A model generated the notes under the pieces. It had not been told where the DNA came from and did no database searches. It saw only the letters and a program-made list of their open reading frames with translations. A DNA stretch of 64,000 nucleotides, from assembly GCA_902749685.1 (NCBI GenBank), contig CACVKW010000830.1, positions 1 to 64,000 of the forward strand. Direction: 5' to 3'. Source of the stretch: Olavius sp. associated proteobacterium Delta 1. Its GTDB lineage: Bacteria; Desulfobacterota; Desulfobacteria; Desulfobacterales; JAFDCJ01. The translations under genes and the position numbers were made by a program. Below, one piece after another: positions 60,640 to 64,000 of the stretch (positions are counted from its first letter, which is position 1; each line of letters starts with the position of its first letter).

Positions 60640-63033
60640 ATGGAAAAACAGATGTCCAAATTCAACCTCGTTTCGGTGGCAATTTTCGGTGTGCTGCTGC
60701 CGGCGCTCACCCTGATCATCGAAGCGACCTCCCATATGTGCGCTCAGAGCTTCTTTGATCCCATTCCCACCTGGGCTCATGTGGTGATAATCAGCTTGGT
60801 GCCGGTTGTGAATTTTCTGGTGCTGAAAGCCGTCTGGAAAAAAGAGCGAGCCCACTTTGGAAATCTGTTGGCGGCCAATGCGGTGGTAATCGGGATCAGC
60901 CTTTTTTATACTCTTCTCTACTTGCCCCTTTTACCACTTTCCGTGATTGCTATCCTCTTTTTCGGTATGGGGTTTTTGCCGCTGGCGCCTCTGCTCTGCT
61001 TGATTTACACAGCCCTTTGCCGGCGCCATCTCAAACGCATCAACAAGGGGGCAATGCTGCGGTACTCAAAAATCGGATGGGGACTGGGAATGGCGGCTTT
61101 GCTTCTGATGAGCCTTGAAGCGCCCCAAACGTGGACCCGGATCGGCATGCAGATGAGTTCTTCGGGAAACGTTGAAACCCGGGCTTCGGCGGTCCGGTTT
61201 CTCCGGTGGGCCGGGGATGAGGAGTTGATGCTTCGTATGTGTTATTTGCGCACCGGCCGGGCTACGGATATGGTCTCTTTCCTTTTTTCTCTCCGAAATC
61301 CGGTGACCCCGGAGGCGGCGCGAAAAATTTATTACCGGGTTACCGGAAAGCCTTTCAATGCTGTCCCCGCACCACCACTGCTGGCACGACATACGTTCGA
61401 TTTTCCCGTTTTTGATCAAGGCCTGGGAGGCGATTCTGTGGCGGGCAGGGTGGACAATCTTCTGCTGGCCTCTTCAAGGCTAGATGGTTCCATCGATGCT
61501 CATGCCGGACTGGGTTATCTGGAGTGGACCATGGTGTTTGAGAATCAATCGCGCACAGCACGGGAAGCTCGGGCACAGATTCTGCTTCCGCCCGGAGGGG
61601 TAGTATCGCGGCTGACCCTTTGGGTGCATGGTGAAGAGCGTGAGGCGGCCTTTGCAGCCACTGGTGGGGTACGGGCGGCCTACACAAAAGTTGTCCGCCA
61701 GCGTCGGGATCCGGTTCTGGTGACGGCCAAAGGTCCCGACCAGGTGCTGGTTCAGTGTTTTCCGGTCCAGCCCCAGTCGGAGATGAAAATCCGCATAGGC
61801 ATCACTTTACCAATGGTCCTGGGGCAGAAAGATAAGGGCGACCTCTTCCTGCCAGTCTTTTTGGCGCGCAATTTCGGCATTCCGGAAACCACGCGCCATG
61901 CGGTTTGGTTGGAATCTCAATTACCTCTGAAGGCCGTACCCGGATTAACCATGGAACAGCCCGAGAAGAAGCTGTTTGCGTTGCGCGGGATGCTGCCGTC
62001 ATCGGGTTTGTCAACCCTTCGGGTAGCCATTGAATGCACCCGTGCTGAAAACAGACGCACAGCTTGGTCCCCCAATCCAGTGGCTGAGGGAGACACCATA
62101 ATTTATCAGTCCATAGAAAATGTCATCCAGAAAGAATCCAAAAACGTTATCATCGTGCTGGACGGCTCCATGGCCATGGCCGAAGCTAAAACAAAATTGG
62201 TCAATGCCTTGAAGAAGTTGCCTTTGCACACACCCGTGGCTATGGTCTTAGCGGCCGACAACGTAAAAGAGATCCTTCCATGGGGATATGTTAACGGGGA
62301 TGTCCTCAGCCGAGTGGCCATGTTTTTTAGACAAACCGATTTTGCCGGGGGCTGCGACAATCTGCCAGCGCTGGCACATGCGTGGGAAATGGCGGCAAGC
62401 CAAGGTGGAAACAGTCTCATACTGTGGGTACACGGCCCTCAACCGGTCTCTTTGGCACATCCCCAGGCCCTCCTTCAGCGGTGGGAGCGGCGGCCGAAAC
62501 TAGCAACGATTGTTGATCTTCAGACAGCAGTCGGCCCGAATCGCATTGCCGAAGCTTTTCTGGACCGGCCGGGATATAAACTGCTTCGGTCCGCGCGGCC
62601 CCTTGATGAGATGCTGATCTTGATGTTTGAACAGTTGGAGGGCAAGATCCCACAGGCAGTTTTCGTGAGAAAGCAGCTCTCCGCCAACCAGCTTTCATCC
62701 CGGGGACAGGAACTGGCTGCAGAAGAAAAGACATCCAACCACTTGGTGAAACTGTGGGTCTATCAGCAGATCTTGGATTTGTGTACGGGTGGAGATAGCG
62801 AGCACCGTGACCGCGCCGTAAAACTGGCGATTCGACATCAATTGGTCACGCCGGTGAGCGGTGCGGTTGTTCTTGAATCAGACGAGCAATACAAAGACGC
62901 CGATCTTACCCCCGCCGATCCGGCAAAGGTTCCCACCATCCCCGAACCTGAAATGGTGTTCATTATGGGGGTGGGGTTGGTGGTGTTGCTGTGGCAGTTT
63001 TGGGTGCGGAGGCGATCATGTCCCGTCGTTTGA
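60640..63033 (+). CDS. VIT/vWA membrane protein with PEP-type C-terminal sorting signal
   Basis: A 797-residue protein. It has four or five N-terminal hydrophobic segments (about 8-160), a VIT-like region (about 280-400; YLEWTMVFENQSRTAREARA, AFAATGGVRAAYTKV), a vWA-like region with the metal-site start IIVLDGSMAMA (about 500-650), and a C-terminal IPEPEMVFIMGVGLVVLLWQ then RRR (about 767-797). The last part looks like an exosortase-recognised signal. Its stop overlaps the exosortase gene, so it is probably the dedicated substrate. VIT/vWA proteins bind surfaces or partners; the role here is unknown. Confidence 0.82.
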   Translation: MEKQMSKFNLVSVAIFGVLLPALTLIIEATSHMCAQSFFDPIPTWAHVVIISLVPVVNFLVLKAVWKKERAHFGNLLAANAVVIGISLFYTLLYLPLLPLSVIAILFFGMGFLPLAPLLCLIYTALCRRHLKRINKGAMLRYSKIGWGLGMAALLLMSLEAPQTWTRIGMQMSSSGNVETRASAVRFLRWAGDEELMLRMCYLRTGRATDMVSFLFSLRNPVTPEAARKIYYRVTGKPFNAVPAPPLLARHTFDFPVFDQGLGGDSVAGRVDNLLLASSRLDGSIDAHAGLGYLEWTMVFENQSRTAREARAQILLPPGGVVSRLTLWVHGEEREAAFAATGGVRAAYTKVVRQRRDPVLVTAKGPDQVLVQCFPVQPQSEMKIRIGITLPMVLGQKDKGDLFLPVFLARNFGIPETTRHAVWLESQLPLKAVPGLTMEQPEKKLFALRGMLPSSGLSTLRVAIECTRAENRRTAWSPNPVAEGDTIIYQSIENVIQKESKNVIIVLDGSMAMAEAKTKLVNALKKLPLHTPVAMVLAADNVKEILPWGYVNGDVLSRVAMFFRQTDFAGGCDNLPALAHAWEMAASQGGNSLILWVHGPQPVSLAHPQALLQRWERRPKLATIVDLQTAVGPNRIAEAFLDRPGYKLLRSARPLDEMLILMFEQLEGKIPQAVFVRKQLSANQLSSRGQELAAEEKTSNHLVKLWVYQQILDLCTGGDSEHRDRAVKLAIRHQLVTPVSGAVVLESDEQYKDADLTPADPAKVPTIPEPEMVFIMGVGLVVLLWQFWVRRRSCPVV

Positions 63034-63809
63034 TTGTTTTGGCGGTTTTACAACTCATTGCCGTATGGCCGGTGATCCACTGGTATGTGCTTCGGCTGCT
63101 GGATTCATCCGATTCGCCGGTGCCGGTGATTGCCCTCATCACGGCGTTCGTATGCATTAATCTGGACCGGAAATTGGAAACAAACCACGGTCATCGTCTC
63201 TGGCTGTCCGCGCTGATGATGATGGTATATGCCGCCACCTTTCCACTGCTGCCGCCGCTACTGCGTGCGGTGACGGCATTTGCCGCTGTTGGAACATTCT
63301 GGTGCGTTCGGGAGAATTCACTGCGCGGTCGAACCGGCCTGTTGGGACTTATTTTCCTGGCATTGCCGCTGCAGGCATCCATGCATTTTTACCTGGGGTA
63401 CCCGTTGCGTGTGGTTTCAGGCTATGTGAGTGTTTTGATGCTTCGATCCAACGGCCTTCCGGTGACCCTGGATGGGACGCTGTTCCAGTGGGGTGCAACG
63501 CTCATACAGATCGATGCCCCATGCAGCGGCGCCAATATGCTGTGGATGAGTCTATACATGGCTTTGGCATTATCGGCGGTGTATCGGTTGCGATGGAAAA
63601 TGACTTTATTTCTTTCCGGAATTTATGTGGCGGAGACGATTCTTGCCAATGCATGTCGGATGACCGCGCTGTTTTATATGGAAACCAATCCATTCCAAGG
63701 ACTCGAGTGGCTCCATCCCATGGTGGGGATCATGGTGTTTCTGATCTCGGCGCTGGTATTGGCTTGGATTTTTCAGATATTTGCCGCCCGTTCTCCGGTC
63801 AACCCTTAA
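63018..63809 (+). CDS. Exosortase (transpeptidase-like membrane protein)
   Basis: The start at ATG 63018 (MSRRLIVLAVLQLIA) has GGAGG 4-5 nt upstream and overlaps the VIT gene stop. The 263-residue polytopic protein has about eight hydrophobic segments. Exosortase catalytic residues are visible: Cys in DAPCSGANMLW (about 169), Arg in NACRMTALF (about 213) and His in LHPMVG (about 232). It processes PEP-CTERM-like signals at the inner membrane. It is smaller than EpsH-type exosortases and lacks the EpsI domain, which may be encoded by the following partial gene. Confidence 0.85.
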   Translation: MSRRLIVLAVLQLIAVWPVIHWYVLRLLDSSDSPVPVIALITAFVCINLDRKLETNHGHRLWLSALMMMVYAATFPLLPPLLRAVTAFAAVGTFWCVRENSLRGRTGLLGLIFLALPLQASMHFYLGYPLRVVSGYVSVLMLRSNGLPVTLDGTLFQWGATLIQIDAPCSGANMLWMSLYMALALSAVYRLRWKMTLFLSGIYVAETILANACRMTALFYMETNPFQGLEWLHPMVGIMVFLISALVLAWIFQIFAARSPVNP

Positions 63810-63861
63810 ATATGCTGTCCAAGAGAGACGGACAAATCATAGCTGATCAAAACGAGATAAT

Positions 63862-64000
63862 TTGTATAAATTTTTTATTACTATAATAAACACGAAATTC
63901 ACATTTCAGGGACTCGTTTTTATCCTCGCCTGTCTATGTGCCGGTCTGGTGCCGTTATTGGATATCCGTATCAATGAGGCTCCAAACGGTCCGGCTTTTC
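63862..64000 (+). CDS. Partial gene after exosortase, exported or membrane protein N-terminus
   Basis: The frame from TTG 63862 runs open to the window end (46 codons). It encodes a hydrophobic segment FQGLVFILACLCAGLVPLLD followed by a polar stretch IRINEAPNGPAF. The position directly downstream of an exosortase fits the exosortase-associated EpsI-like proteins. The start codon is uncertain and the gene is truncated by the window. Confidence 0.45.
   Translation, partial: MYKFFITIINTKFTFQGLVFILACLCAGLVPLLDIRINEAPNGPAF

Overview
The window looks like chromosomal DNA of a sulfate-reducing deltaproteobacterium of the Desulfobacterales type. This is inferred from gene content: a branched-chain-type ABC operon with an acyl-CoA ligase inside it, GltD-like/Por oxidoreductase subunits, a TRAP binding protein, an MttB remnant, a UroD-type methyltransferase-family protein, PEP-CTERM/exosortase genes and a candidate selenoprotein. 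No rRNA, tRNA, CRISPR array, phage or complete insertion sequence was seen.

Layout. 1-3057 (minus): a 2-oxoacid:ferredoxin oxidoreductase locus that looks damaged. Its gamma subunit is intact, but the GltD-like/delta gene is fused in frame to the second half of a beta subunit, with no alpha subunit. The TRAP binding-protein gene after it has an in-frame TAA. 3552-5258 (plus): a ThDP enzyme, followed by an IS91-type transposase remnant. 5680-11160 (minus): a YnjBCD-like ABC importer ending in an APH-fold kinase-like protein. 11246-22300 (minus): central carbon genes (icd, acnA, a molybdopterin protein, rpiA, transaldolase, glk, a TVP38 membrane protein, zwf), giving TCA and oxidative pentose-phosphate functions. 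22387-25232 (minus): a MerA-like flavoprotein, a DUF547 protein and a YHS-domain protein whose conserved Cys codon is TGA.

25466-30870 (plus): a GT4-membrane fusion coupled to an ATP-grasp ligase, thiol peroxidase, an ECF sigma factor with a small zinc-finger partner, an Arg-rich small protein and a PilZ protein. 30904-35750 (minus): Lon-N domain, ferredoxin, putative molybdenum carrier, glycosyltransferase and Pal-like lipoprotein. 36020-43164 (minus): a liv-type operon in the order binding protein, ATPase, ATPase, acyl-CoA ligase, permease, permease. 43445-43559 (minus): a candidate small RNA. 43776-51671: MltF-like lytic transglycosylase, flavin reductase, a TMTC-like TPR protein, an MttB remnant, a ketopantoate-reductase-like protein and acetoacetyl-CoA synthetase. 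52207-60154: a PEP-CTERM protein, a pqiAABC-like operon, a UroD-family protein, thioredoxin and a two-subunit CoA-transferase. 60640-64000 (plus): a VIT/vWA membrane protein with a PEP-type C-terminal anchor, coupled to an exosortase and a cut-off third gene.

The intergenic space is unusual. Many gaps hold degenerate short-word iterations (period about 7-9 nt), often present as a forward block followed by its reverse complement. There are also two pairs of about 94-100 bp elements with inverted ends. The strongest leads are the YHS candidate selenoprotein (24768-25232), the small RNA with C-rich motifs (43445-43523), and the iterated-word hairpins.
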